64,000 nt of DNA, taken from NCBI GenBank assembly GCA_964609305.1, contig CAZSRK010000003.1, positions 1-64,000 on the forward strand. The letters are read 5' to 3'. Of the stretch, positions 7,029-16,702 are shown one piece after another (the stretch's first letter is position 1; every line of letters begins with the position of its first letter). Position numbers and translations under genes: made by a program. The stretch is from CAKSXP01 sp964609305. Lineage in GTDB: Bacteria; Bacillota; Clostridia; Oscillospirales; Oscillospiraceae. The notes below the pieces were generated by a model that did no database searches, was not told the origin of the DNA, and was given only the letters and a program-made list of their open reading frames with translations.

Positions 7029-9300
7029 TTGAAAAAATTCATTATCTGCATTATCTGTATGTGTGTACTGGTGGTGCTTGGCTTTGCCGGATGGTGTGGG
7101 TATTATTACTTGGGCCTATAACTTTCATCCCAATGCCGCTGTTACGACTTTTATGAAGACGGATACGGACACCATATATATGGAGCGGGATGGGGAGTAT
7201 ACCCCTTTTGAGATCCGGGGAGTGGACATGGGTGTAGGAATCCCCGGGGAATGGGCCACGGATTTTTCCATCGACGAGGAAACCTATATGCGCTGGTTCG
7301 ACTACATCCAGGAGCTGGGGGCCAACACAGTCCGGGTGTATACTATCCTCCACGACGACTTTTACAATGCCTTTTACGAGTATAATACAGCCCGGGAGGA
7401 GGCAGGAGAGGAGCCCCTGTGGCTGCTCCACGGCGTCTGGGTAGACGACTATTCTCACAACTCCCACAAAGATGCTTTTGACGATGGGCTGCTGCCGGAG
7501 TTGATCGAGGATTGCAAGGTCATCGTGGACATCCTCCACGGCAACCGGTTTCATCTGGGCCGGGACGGAGATGGCTCCGGCTATTACCGGCATTATGTCT
7601 CCCGGTGGGTGCTTGGGTATATCTTGGGGGTGAAGTGGGAGGCCAGCCTGGTGACCTATACCAACCAGAATAATCCCAACCGTACCAGCTATCAGGGGAC
7701 CTATATGGCAACTACGGAGGGAACTACGCCTTTTGAAGCTATGCTGGCGGAGCTGGGGGACAGTGTCATTGAATATGAGTCTACCCGATATAAGCAGCAG
7801 CGGCTGGTGGCATTTTCCAACTGGCCTACCACCGATCCCTTTACATATTCTCTGGTAACCACGACCTATCGTTTTAAAAATGCTGTCATCAATGTGGAGC
7901 ACATTCAGCCCACAGACAGTTTTATTTCCGGCTACTTCGCCTCTTACCACATCTACCCATATTTCCCGGATTACCTGGAAACGGAACTGGAAGCTGAAGC
8001 ATATACGCAGGAGGAGCTGGAGAGTATTTTTGGCGAGAACCAGGTGAAAACCATCGAACACCGCCTGGAGTTGCTGAATGCCCCCAGTGTCCACGATTAT
8101 CTCACAGAAGCGGACTATTACGACAGTCAGGGACGGCTGAATACCTATTACGCCTATCTCAGGGCTATCAATAACTTCCACAATATCCCTGTTGTCATCT
8201 CCGAGTACGGTATCACCACCGGCCGGGGCCGGGCACAGGTGGATGAGAACACCGGACGCAGCCAGGGCCATGTTACGGAGCAGGAGCAGGGCCGGTATCT
8301 AATTGAATGCTATGAGGATATCATGAATGCCGGCAGCGCGGGCAGCTGCCTGTTCTCCTGGCAGGACGAGTGGTTCAAGCGCACCTGGAATACCCTCTAC
8401 GCCATTGATTTGGACAACACCCCATACTGGAGCGACTATCAAACCAATGAGCAGTACTTCGGCCTGCTCACATTTGATCACGGAGAGGAGGAAAGCGTGT
8501 GCTATGTGGACGGAAATTACTCTGAATGGACGCAGGAGGATATTGTTCTGGAGACAGACAGCGGCACCCTGTCTATGAAGTATGACGAGAAATTTCTTTA
8601 TTTTTATGTGAAAGGAGAGGGGTTCAGCCCAGTGACAGACACGCTGTATATCCCCCTCGACATCACGCCAAAATCGGGGAGTACCTACTGTGAAAACTTC
8701 GACCTCACCTTTGAGCGGGCCTGTGACTTTGTCATTTGTATTGACGGGACAGAGGATAGCCGCGTGGTGGTACAGGAGCGCTATGAGGTGCTCAAGTCTA
8801 CCCATTGGGAATCCTATTATATAGGAGACCCTTACATTGACCCGCCGGCGGCGGACAGCCCGGTATTTGTAAACATCAATATGGCGATGAAGCTGGGCGA
8901 TTTGGTTCCGCAGCTGGACACATCCCTGACAGTCGGGGAGGTGTATGAGACAGGTATCCTTCGCTGTGGCAACGCCAACCCGGACAGCGAGGACTTTGAC
9001 TCCCTGGCGGACTTTTGCTTTACAGAAAGCGGCGTGGAGATACGCATTCCGTGGCAGTTGCTGAATTTTTCCAACCCCTCGGAAATGATGATACACGATG
9101 ACTACTATGAAAACTATGGTATTGAGAACCTGCATATTGAGGAGATATATGCCGGCCTGATCTTGGGTGAGAGCAATGAGCACCGCGCGTCAATGGCCGC
9201 ATTTGAGCTCGAGGGCTGGGGGAAAACCGTGACATATCACGAACGGCTAAAGGAATCCTACTATATTTTGCAGGAGTATTGGGCAGGGCTGGACAGCTAG
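7029..9300 (+). pseudogene. Secreted glycosidase-like TIM-barrel protein, signal peptide out of frame
   Basis: A 715-residue body (from about 7117) reads as an extracellular TIM-barrel hydrolase-like protein: GVDMGVGIPGEW near its start, then ELGANTVRVYTI, and the barrel-end strand VVISEYGITTGRG with a Glu in the position of a retaining-glycosidase catalytic residue. A C-terminal beta-rich part follows. The true start is probably TTG 7029 behind AGGAGG, giving the membrane/signal sequence MKKFIICIICMCVLVVLGF, but that frame stops at TAA 7119-7121. One extra base between about 7080 and 7118 separates signal from body. A degrading or trimming role on the cluster's polymer is inferred from context only. 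Confidence 0.65.
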
Positions 9301-9333
9301 GCTCTGAGGCATGTTGGGAAGGAGTTGTACACA

Positions 9334-10467
9334 GTGGGTGCTGAATATCTTTTATACGGATACGGCATTGTGTGCCTGAGCATGCTGGTGTTCAACATTA
9401 TCTATTGCATATATCTCAATTCCGGGCAGCGACGGTTGGAGCGGAAGGTAGAACGCATCTCCTCAATGGCGGACTCTCAGTTCCGGCTTATCCGGGACGG
9501 CCTGCCTATCAGCTCCGGGCATATCTCACAAATGGAACGGTATCTCTCCCGGGTTGGTAATCTTCTGGCATTTGACCAGTTTCTCGACCAGAAGACGGCT
9601 CAAAATGTGGATATTCGGGCATACCTTTCTCAATTGCGGCCAGCCTTTCTGGCCCTGGCCCGGGTATATCAGAATCGTGAGGATACGCAGGCCGCCTACT
9701 ACTGTCACTTTCTGACCAGACACCTGGTCGGACAGTATACTCAGATGGAACCGTTGCATCAGGAACTGCTGGCCTATCTGGACAAGCGAAGTATTTACTG
9801 CCGGGTCAACACGCTAAAGGCACTGTGCGCATTCGGCTGTGTTGAGAGCGTCGTGCAGGCGTTGCTGCGTCTGCGAGATCTGCCTGGGGCGGGACTGCAC
9901 AACAAGATCCTGGTCGAGACATTGCTGACTTTTCAGGGGGACAGCGCCGCGCTGATCGTAGAAATCTGGCAGCGTTTCGAGCAGTTTCCGACCGGGACAC
10001 AGCGGGCCCTGCTCGATTACATACGGTTTAAAAGCGGCGATTACTGTGAACAGATGCTGCGTATACTGACCGACACAGACAGGGATAAGGAACTGCGTCT
10101 TGCTGCGATCAGGTATTTGGGAAAATATCCATATCCGCTGGCGCATGGGGCGCTGGTTGAGCTCGTGGCTCAGCCGGATTCGCGCAATTGGGAGTTTACT
10201 GCCATCGCAGCGTCGTCTCTGGCAGGGTATCAGGGAGCGGATGTGGTAGATGCGCTGTCGCAGGCCATGCACAATTCCAATTGGTATGTGCGCTATAATG
10301 CCGCCGTGAGTCTGGAGGCGCTTGGCCTTACATATGAGCAACTGCTGCATATTGCCGGAAATGACCGATTTGCCCGGGAGATGCTTGTCTACCGTCTCGA
10401 GAGCCGAGAAATGGCCGAGAGCCAGGAAAGGATGGAAGAGGGAAAGGAGGCGGCCGTCAGCGTATGA
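9334..10467 (+). CDS. Membrane-anchored HEAT-repeat protein
   Basis: The 377-residue protein begins with one membrane segment (about residues 4-26), followed by a basic, coiled-coil-prone stretch and then alpha-helical repeats of HEAT type. The clearest repeats are RLAAIRYLGKYPYPLAHGAL and SNWYVRYNAAVSLEALGL near the C-terminus. GTG 9334 is chosen because GGAAGGAG lies 9 bases upstream; the in-frame TTG at 9325 abuts that site. HEAT proteins are scaffolds with no catalysis; here it presumably organises the membrane glycosyltransferase, whose gene overlaps its stop by four bases (ATGA). Unlike its neighbours it appears intact. Confidence 0.75.
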   Translation: MGAEYLLYGYGIVCLSMLVFNIIYCIYLNSGQRRLERKVERISSMADSQFRLIRDGLPISSGHISQMERYLSRVGNLLAFDQFLDQKTAQNVDIRAYLSQLRPAFLALARVYQNREDTQAAYYCHFLTRHLVGQYTQMEPLHQELLAYLDKRSIYCRVNTLKALCAFGCVESVVQALLRLRDLPGAGLHNKILVETLLTFQGDSAALIVEIWQRFEQFPTGTQRALLDYIRFKSGDYCEQMLRILTDTDRDKELRLAAIRYLGKYPYPLAHGALVELVAQPDSRNWEFTAIAASSLAGYQGADVVDALSQAMHNSNWYVRYNAAVSLEALGLTYEQLLHIAGNDRFAREMLVYRLESREMAESQERMEEGKEAAVSV

Positions 10468-11868
10468 GGGATTTTATACAGATCTTTCTCCTGTGTGTGG
10501 AAATATTCTTTATTATCTACATGGTGGGATATGCCAGCTTTCTGTTTCTATCGGTTACCGTCGGCTCATCTGACCTCTATGCCTCAAAACGCCGCAACCT
10601 GCTGAAAAAATGAATTATCTGATGAGTACTACATCCCGGTGTCTGTAATTGTGCCGGCCCATAATGAGGGAGTTACCATTGAGTCAACGATAAGGTCCCT
10701 GCTGGCACTCAATTACAGGCTCTATGAGATTATCGTTGTGGACGACGGATCGACTGACGACACTGTGCAGGTGGTCAGGCAGGCGTTTCATATGTTCCCG
10801 GTCAATCGCCCGATACAGCGCAGGATTCCCTGCCAGCCGGATATCGCCCTGTTCGAGAGCCGGTCATGTAAGGTGCCCATCCCGCTGGTTTGCAAAAAGA
10901 ACGGCGGCAAGGCGGACGCCCTTAATATGGGGATAAACGTCTCCAAATACCCCTATTTTCTGTGTATTGACGCCGACTCAGTCCTGCAGTATGATTCTCT
11001 GGAAAAGATCGTACGGCCGATTCTGGAGGATGAAAACGTAGTGGCGGTAGGTGGGACGGTAAGGCCATGCAACGGCGCTGAGATCCGGGCCGGCCATGTT
11101 GTCAGCTATCGGATGCCGAAGAAGCTTCTGGCCTGTATGCAGGTGCTGGAGTATGAACGATCCTTTCTGGCGTCACGTATCCTGTTTGACAAGTTCAATG
11201 GAAATATAATCATCTCGGGCGCTTTTGGCCTGTTTCAGAAAAACGTCGTTATCGCTGCCGGCGGGTATGACCCGACCACAATGGGGGAAGATATGGAACT
11301 GGTGGTCAAGCTCCATGTGTTCTGTCGTGAGAATGATCATCCTTACCGTATTCGCTATGCGACGGACGCGGTGTGCTGGACCCAGGTGCCGGAAAAGTTC
11401 GGGGATCTGTGCAAGCAGCGCAGACGCTGGCATATCGGCCTGTTTCAGAGCATGATAACATACTGGCATATCATGGCCAACCCCAAATACGGGGCAGTGA
11501 GCTTCATATCCTATCTCTATTTTTTGATTTATGAGCTGTTTTCCCCCTATATTGAGGTGTTTGGCGTCCTGACCACTTTGCTGGCCTTTGCCGTGGATCT
11601 TATCAATGTTCCGTTTATGATCCTGTTTTTCTGTATATATGTTGTCTATACCGCGGTCCTGTCACTCACGGCGTTTTTTGCCCGGGTTCACACCATTGAC
11701 CTGCAATTGCGCCCCGCGGATGTGTTTAAGGCGATCGGTCTGTGTGCCGTGGAGGTATCCTGCCTGCGCTTTGTTATGGCATGGGTGCGGATGATGGCCC
11801 TGATCGGGTATAAGAAAAAGAAAAACACCTGGGGCCGGATCGAGAGAAAAAAGATCGAATATAAATGA
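10464..11868 (+). pseudogene. Processive family-2 glycosyltransferase, frameshifted in an A6 run
   Basis: The first frame (ATG 10464) encodes an N-terminal membrane segment and stops at TGA 10611. The second gives ELSDEYYIPVSVIVPAHNEG and a full GT2 catalytic domain: VVDDGST, the DxD-like IDADS, GEDMEL, and the processive-synthase motif QRRRW, followed by three or four membrane segments. This is the cellulose/chitin/hyaluronan-synthase type that both polymerises and exports a polysaccharide. The frames join if one A is removed from AAAAAA (10605-10610). If internal initiation at GTG 10639 occurs, a protein lacking the first membrane helix could still be made. It overlaps the HEAT gene by four bases. 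Confidence 0.75.
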
Positions 11869-11991
11869 TTGGCGATTGTATTACAGAAAATTTACTGGAT
11901 TTTGACAGCACATCAAAAATCGCCAGATGATACACGGCAGACGGCAGCGTGTATTCCCGGACCGTGCCGGATAAAGAGAAGAGGTGTCAAA

Positions 11992-13821
11992 ATGGCGGGA
12001 AGTGACACGACCATTTATGTGGCGGGAAATCCCTCGCTTTACCCACTTGAATATTATGATGAGGCGACTGATGACTTTCAGGGGACTATTCCCTCCATGC
12101 TTCGGGAATTTGCGCAGGAAAACGAGTACGATCTGCGCTATTATGAGCCCGGGACGGAAGATCGCCATGAGCAACTCGCCGAAAACAGGCAGGTGGACCT
12201 GATCTCCGGCTGTGCTCAGGACGAGGAGTATGCCCACACGGAGGCTGAGCCGCTGGTCCTTTTTCAGACGGAAACGGAGAACGACCTGAGCGTATACCAG
12301 CTTTTCATTACCGACATTGCGCCGGAGCAGTTTCGCTCGCAGCTCAGGGAATTTATCTCGGAGCGAACGCAGACGGAGTGGACCGGGGCCATTTTGGAAA
12401 CAGCAGAAAGCGTGCGCACGGACGATTCTGGCGCACTGCTTCCTGCCGTTATCGGCCTGGGTGTTTCGGTCTGCCTTCTTCTGGCGGCTCTGCTTGTGGT
12501 AATACGCCGTTTCAGGCGCAGCCTCCGGCGGACGGAGGAAGCCGTACTCACAGACGAACGTACCGGCGTCGGGACACAGACGTATCTGGAAAAGATTTTT
12601 CCTGGAGTTGTCAATCGGGAAAACCGCGCTCTTTATTATATTATCTATTTCCAATGCGACTTGGGTCACATTGAACGCCTGATAGGATACGAACAGGCAG
12701 CGGAGTTTCAGTGCTATGCCGCAAGTAAGCTTCGGGAGCTGTCGGAGGACACGGACGTTCTGTCTAAGGCCTTTGGGACAGACCTTGTGGTGCTCAAGCA
12801 GTCCGGCAGTCAGAATATCGCAGAAACCTGGACGAGGGAGGCGCTTGAAGCTATCCGGTCTTTTCCCATAGCGGGAGGCAGCCTGCTCCGCCACGATGTC
12901 GTGGCCGGCGTCTGCCCCCTCTCGGCCATGGACTGCGGCCTGCATGCGCTGCTTTTCCATGCAAGGCAGTGCGCTTTTGGCGCGCGGCGGGAAAATACCG
13001 ATTACCGGGTCTGCGGGACTGAGCGGTGCGAGGCCTGTCAGGAGGAGAGACAGTTTCTGGCGGAAATTGACCGCGGAATACGGCAGGGTGAGTTTATGCT
13101 GTATCTGCAGTTCTTCGTGGATGCCGACAAAAAAATCGTCGGATGTGAGGCTCTTTCCCGCTGGCAGCACCCCGAAAAAGGGCTTTTGAACCCGGACCGG
13201 TTCATACCTCTTCTGGAGCGCGAGGGTCGGCTGGAGCGGCTGGATCTATATAATCTGGAGCTTGTGTGCAGATTTCTGGACAGGCTGTATGATAAGGGGA
13301 TTCAGGACTTTTTTATCTCCTGTAATTTTGCAAGAAGTACATTCGCTCTGGACGATTTTGTTGAACGCTGTGGTAAGTTGCTTGAAAGGCATTATTTTTC
13401 AAGGCAGCAGCTTGTCTTTGAGATAACGGAGAGCGAGACAATCGATATGCCTCAGAGGGAGCAGATGTTCAGAAATATCAGGGACATACGCAGCATGGGT
13501 GTGCGCGTCATCTTTGACGATTTTGGAGCGGGCTTTTCCTCTTTTGGGGATCTGGAGCAGTACCCGATGGACGGCCTGAAGCTGGATAAATATCTGGTGG
13601 ACAATATGTGGACGAAACAGGGAAGGATCCTTCTGGAGGCGCTGGTCAGGACCGGCCACGAGATGGGTCTTACCATTCTGGCCGAGGGCGTAGAAGATGA
13701 GAGGCAGGCGGTCGCCCTTCGTCAGCTTAAATGTGATATATTCCAGGGATTCCTGTTTTCCACCCCGCTCCCGGTAGCGCAGGCGGAAAAAAGAATACTG
13801 AGCCAGGCAGGGGATCTGTGA
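11992..13821 (+). CDS. Solute-binding/degenerate GGDEF/EAL protein (c-di-GMP phosphodiesterase)
   Basis: From ATG 11992 (609 residues) the protein has a solute-binding-like sensor (residues 1-150, starting TIYVAGNPSLYPLEYYDE), one membrane helix (about 157-180), a GGDEF-like domain whose active motif is replaced (AFGTDLVVL), and an EAL domain from about 360. EAL catalytic positions are present: CEALSRWQHP, SCNFARSTF, EITESE, FDDFGAGFSS, LKLDKYL, AEGVEDE, QGFLF. It should hydrolyse c-di-GMP. The sensor should be outside the cell, yet neither this start nor the in-frame TTG at 11869 gives a signal peptide, so the 5' end may be damaged. It follows the glycosyltransferase, which such enzymes often regulate. 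Confidence 0.75.
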   Translation: MAGSDTTIYVAGNPSLYPLEYYDEATDDFQGTIPSMLREFAQENEYDLRYYEPGTEDRHEQLAENRQVDLISGCAQDEEYAHTEAEPLVLFQTETENDLSVYQLFITDIAPEQFRSQLREFISERTQTEWTGAILETAESVRTDDSGALLPAVIGLGVSVCLLLAALLVVIRRFRRSLRRTEEAVLTDERTGVGTQTYLEKIFPGVVNRENRALYYIIYFQCDLGHIERLIGYEQAAEFQCYAASKLRELSEDTDVLSKAFGTDLVVLKQSGSQNIAETWTREALEAIRSFPIAGGSLLRHDVVAGVCPLSAMDCGLHALLFHARQCAFGARRENTDYRVCGTERCEACQEERQFLAEIDRGIRQGEFMLYLQFFVDADKKIVGCEALSRWQHPEKGLLNPDRFIPLLEREGRLERLDLYNLELVCRFLDRLYDKGIQDFFISCNFARSTFALDDFVERCGKLLERHYFSRQQLVFEITESETIDMPQREQMFRNIRDIRSMGVRVIFDDFGAGFSSFGDLEQYPMDGLKLDKYLVDNMWTKQGRILLEALVRTGHEMGLTILAEGVEDERQAVALRQLKCDIFQGFLFSTPLPVAQAEKRILSQAGDL

Positions 13822-13967
13822 ACGATAGCTGCCCGGACTCATCCCGGGAACTACGGGACGACTTTCGGCGTATCATGAGAATGGTGATGTCCGGGCAATG
13901 TATGTCCGGAGGATAAGCTCAGGCAGGGACAGCCCTTCATATGTGCAATCAATAGGAGGTGTTTTTG

Positions 13968-15427
13968 ATGGAGTATGGAGCAAAGCGGCATAGCAGCATC
14001 CGCTGGTATCTGTTTGGGATCCTGGTGGCACTGGAGCTTCTGATGTCGTTTTCTTTCCTTGGATATTTCCATGCGGAGCCTATCTCCATCACCATCGCCT
14101 ATATCCCGGTGCTGCTGGCAGGGGCGTTGCTGGGGCCACTAGAATCTATGGCGGTGGGCACTGTTTTTGGACTGGCCAGTATGTGGAAGGCCTCAGCCAG
14201 CTATGTCATGCCTTTTGACCGGCTGTTCTCTCCCATTATGAGCGGATATCCGGTGGAGAGTTTTCTTCTCAGCGTTGGAAGCCGCGCCCTGTTTGGCCTT
14301 CTGATAGGAGTTTTATATATGGCTGCCAAAAAAGGACGGCCTTCGGGAGTGTGGATGGGCGTAGTATCCTTTTTTGGGCAGACTATCCATTCCGCGCTGG
14401 TTTATGGTACTATGTGGATATTTTTCCCCGAAGCGGGTCTGACGCTGCTGAACACAGTAGAAAGTTTTTTTACCTTGAATAATATCGTCGCAAATTTACT
14501 GTCGGCCGGGCTGGTTGTACTTTTCTGGCATATAATGCGATCCCCTACATGGAATCAATTCGTGCAGAGACTTGAGGCGGCAAAGACTGTTCAGGCCTCT
14601 GATCGTTTAAATATTCTGCCCCTTGTCGGTATTATCCTTCTGGCCATAATTTCCTCGGTTGCTGTCGCGCTGTATTTTGTTCAAAGAATGGTCTCTGTTT
14701 TGCAGCAAAAGGGTGTTACCCTGCCGGATGACGGATATGACGATATGGTACACCTGCAGATACAGTTTCTGTTTGGGATACTTGCAATGATGGTCCTGGT
14801 CACGATATTCCTGGTTCTGAACCGTCGTTATAATACATATATGAGGCGGGAGTTCTGACCGGGGCCATGAACAGGAGAGCGTTTTTCCAATCCAGCAAAA
14901 GGGTCCTGAGCCATTTTAATTTTCAGAGGGACGCGACCGGATATTTTGTCATGGTTGATATGGACCGATTTAAGGAGATAAACGATCTCTACGGGCATCC
15001 GGAGGGAGACAGGGTGCTGAAAGAAGCTGTGCTCGCGATGAATGCTATTTTTGGCGGAGATGGGCTTATCGGACGTGTAGGAGGCGATGAATTTGCCATA
15101 CTGATCTATATCCCGACTACCCGGCCGCTTCTTGAGGGTCAGCTTCAGAGATTGATGGAGAGCATTCAGAGGATCAGGATGGATAACAGGGCTATATCAT
15201 GCAGTATAGGAGCTCAGCCCATTACACCGGACAGGACCGCTGAAGATCTGTACCGGGACGCAGACAACCTGCTCTATACGGCGAAAAACAGGGGAAGGAA
15301 TCAGTATATGATCGGGCCCGTTGAGAGTATGGTACAGGCCAATACCTTCGCGGCCCGGGATATAGAAGTCTCAACTGAGACTGCAGAAGAGGCGGACCAG
15401 AGCGGCGATGGGGCAAGAGGGACATAG
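13968..15427 (+). pseudogene. Multi-spanning membrane sensor-GGDEF diguanylate cyclase, frameshifted at the domain junction
   Basis: The first frame (ATG 13968, ribosome site TAGGAGGT) encodes about 296 residues with roughly seven membrane helices, a sensor of MASE type, ending ...NTYMRREF at TGA 14856-14858. The next frame starts at once with LTGAMNRRAFF, the canonical opening of a GGDEF domain, and continues with DMDRFKEINDLYGH, RVGGDEFA and a C-terminal AKNRGRNQY. The active-site motif GGDEF is intact. A few bases appear to be missing between EF and LTG. The GGDEF half has its own ATG (14867), so a soluble cyclase fragment might still be made. It would make the c-di-GMP that the upstream EAL protein breaks down. 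Confidence 0.75.
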
Positions 15428-15438
15428 ACAGTATGTAT

Positions 15439-15480
15439 ACAAAACCGTGCGGCGCCAAAGAGGGCACCGCACGGTTTTGT
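15439..15480. terminator. Bidirectional terminator
   Basis: ACAAAACCGTGCGGCGCC (15439-15456) pairs with GGCACCGCACGGTTTTGT (15463-15480) with one mismatch. A/T runs on both edges serve the GGDEF gene on one strand and the LysR gene on the other. Confidence 0.85.
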
Positions 15481-15506
15481 AATTATCCCATTTTGAAAGC
15501 TATACG

Positions 15507-16418
15507 CTATCTCATCCGAAAGCTGAGTTTCAGGAAGTTGTACAGTTCATTTATATAGGGGTTCAGGTTGTCCTTCAGCCAGAAAAATGAGTAATAGATC
15601 CTGGCAATATCGCCCGGTATCTCGATCGCGGAGAGGATCTCGGTGGAAAATTCGGACTGGAAAGCCTTTGGTAACAGGAGCACACCCTTGCCGGCGCACA
15701 GGTCCATGAATGCCAGGTCGACGTTTTCATAGTATTCCACGGTGGAATCGCAGCGGAGAGCCTCAGATATGTTGGAGAAAGTGGCAAGCTCCCGAATATC
15801 CTGGCTGTTTCGCATTATGCTCATTTTCGAGAGTATGACCGCAGGATCCGACGAACCAAGCTCCTCCAGCACTTCGTTTGAAACCATGAGTACGAGCGAA
15901 TCCTCCAGAAAAACGGTACTGTTGATCTGTTCAGCGCCGCCTCCCTTTTCATAAAGCAGGGACAAAGTTACGTCGTCCTGCCGCTGGAGCACGGACTGGG
16001 TGCATTCCTGCTCCACCAGCCGCCTCGTGTTTATTTTAAGGTTCGGGTATTTCTTGTGCAGAAGATTCAGCGCATGGGATATCCTCAGCTTGCAGGCGGT
16101 GTTCTGCAGCAGCCGGCTGTCGATACCGACGTAAAAGATGGAGTTTGCCTCAAACTCATCGCCGGAACCGGCAAGTCCCTGTCTCATCAACTCTATGTCG
16201 GCCACAATATGCCTTGCGATGGGGAGGATCCTTTTTCCCTGCTCCGTGAGCGACACGGGACGTCCACTGCGAAAGAACAGCTGTACGCCAAGCAGCTGTT
16301 CAAGCTCATGTATCTGTTTGCTTAGCGTCGGCTGTGAGATATAAAGGGATTCCGCTGCACGGCTGAAGTTCAGATAGTCGGCAACCGCCAGAAACGCTTC
16401 CAAAAGCCGGGTCTCCAT
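15507..16418 (-). CDS. LysR-family transcriptional regulator
   Basis: The 303-residue protein has an N-terminal winged helix-turn-helix (residues 1-60, core FSRAAESLYISQPTLSKQI) and a type-2 periplasmic-binding-like effector domain (about 90-300). It is divergent from the old-yellow-enzyme operon, the usual arrangement for a LysR activator and its target. Candidate sites lie between the two genes. The effector is unknown; an aromatic or enoate substrate of the neighbouring oxidoreductase is a reasonable guess. Confidence 0.92.
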   Translation of the reverse strand: METRLLEAFLAVADYLNFSRAAESLYISQPTLSKQIHELEQLLGVQLFFRSGRPVSLTEQGKRILPIARHIVADIELMRQGLAGSGDEFEANSIFYVGIDSRLLQNTACKLRISHALNLLHKKYPNLKINTRRLVEQECTQSVLQRQDDVTLSLLYEKGGGAEQINSTVFLEDSLVLMVSNEVLEELGSSDPAVILSKMSIMRNSQDIRELATFSNISEALRCDSTVEYYENVDLAFMDLCAGKGVLLLPKAFQSEFSTEILSAIEIPGDIARIYYSFFWLKDNLNPYINELYNFLKLSFRMR

Positions 16419-16524
16419 GTAAAAGAATCACCTCGCTGAGTTGAGCGTGTGAAAATACGGCGTCATGCGCCGTGGTTTCGCATCGCTTATGTTGCTTTGG
16501 GTATTTAAACTATTGTAATGCAGC

Positions 16525-16650
16525 CGCACAAATCTGTCAACTTTGTGCGACATAGCGCATCCTCTGGGAAAATGGCTATGCAAAATTGGCATAACCGGAT
16601 AAAGATATTGAAATTTGCAATTTCCTTTTCGGAAAGAGTCGGATTATAAT
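16525..16650 (+). promoter_or_regulatory. LysR-type operator candidates and target promoter
   Basis: TATGC (16577-16581) and GCATA (16589-16593) are separated by 7 bases and form the classical T-N11-A LysR box. It lies about 70 bases before the expected start point of a TATAAT (16645-16650) promoter that lacks a good -35 box, as expected for an activated promoter. A second inverted repeat, CGCACAAA (16525-16532) and TTTGTGCG (16542-16549), lies nearer the lysR start. Confidence 0.55.
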
Positions 16651-16702
16651 AATTATATGGTATGAACCGCTTTTCCGAAATAACCGAAAGGAGATGGTGT
16701 TT

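Noticed and set aside
7051..8271. A 406-codon antisense frame in the glycosidase-like gene
   Set aside because: It has no family features and overlaps a recognisable secreted protein body.
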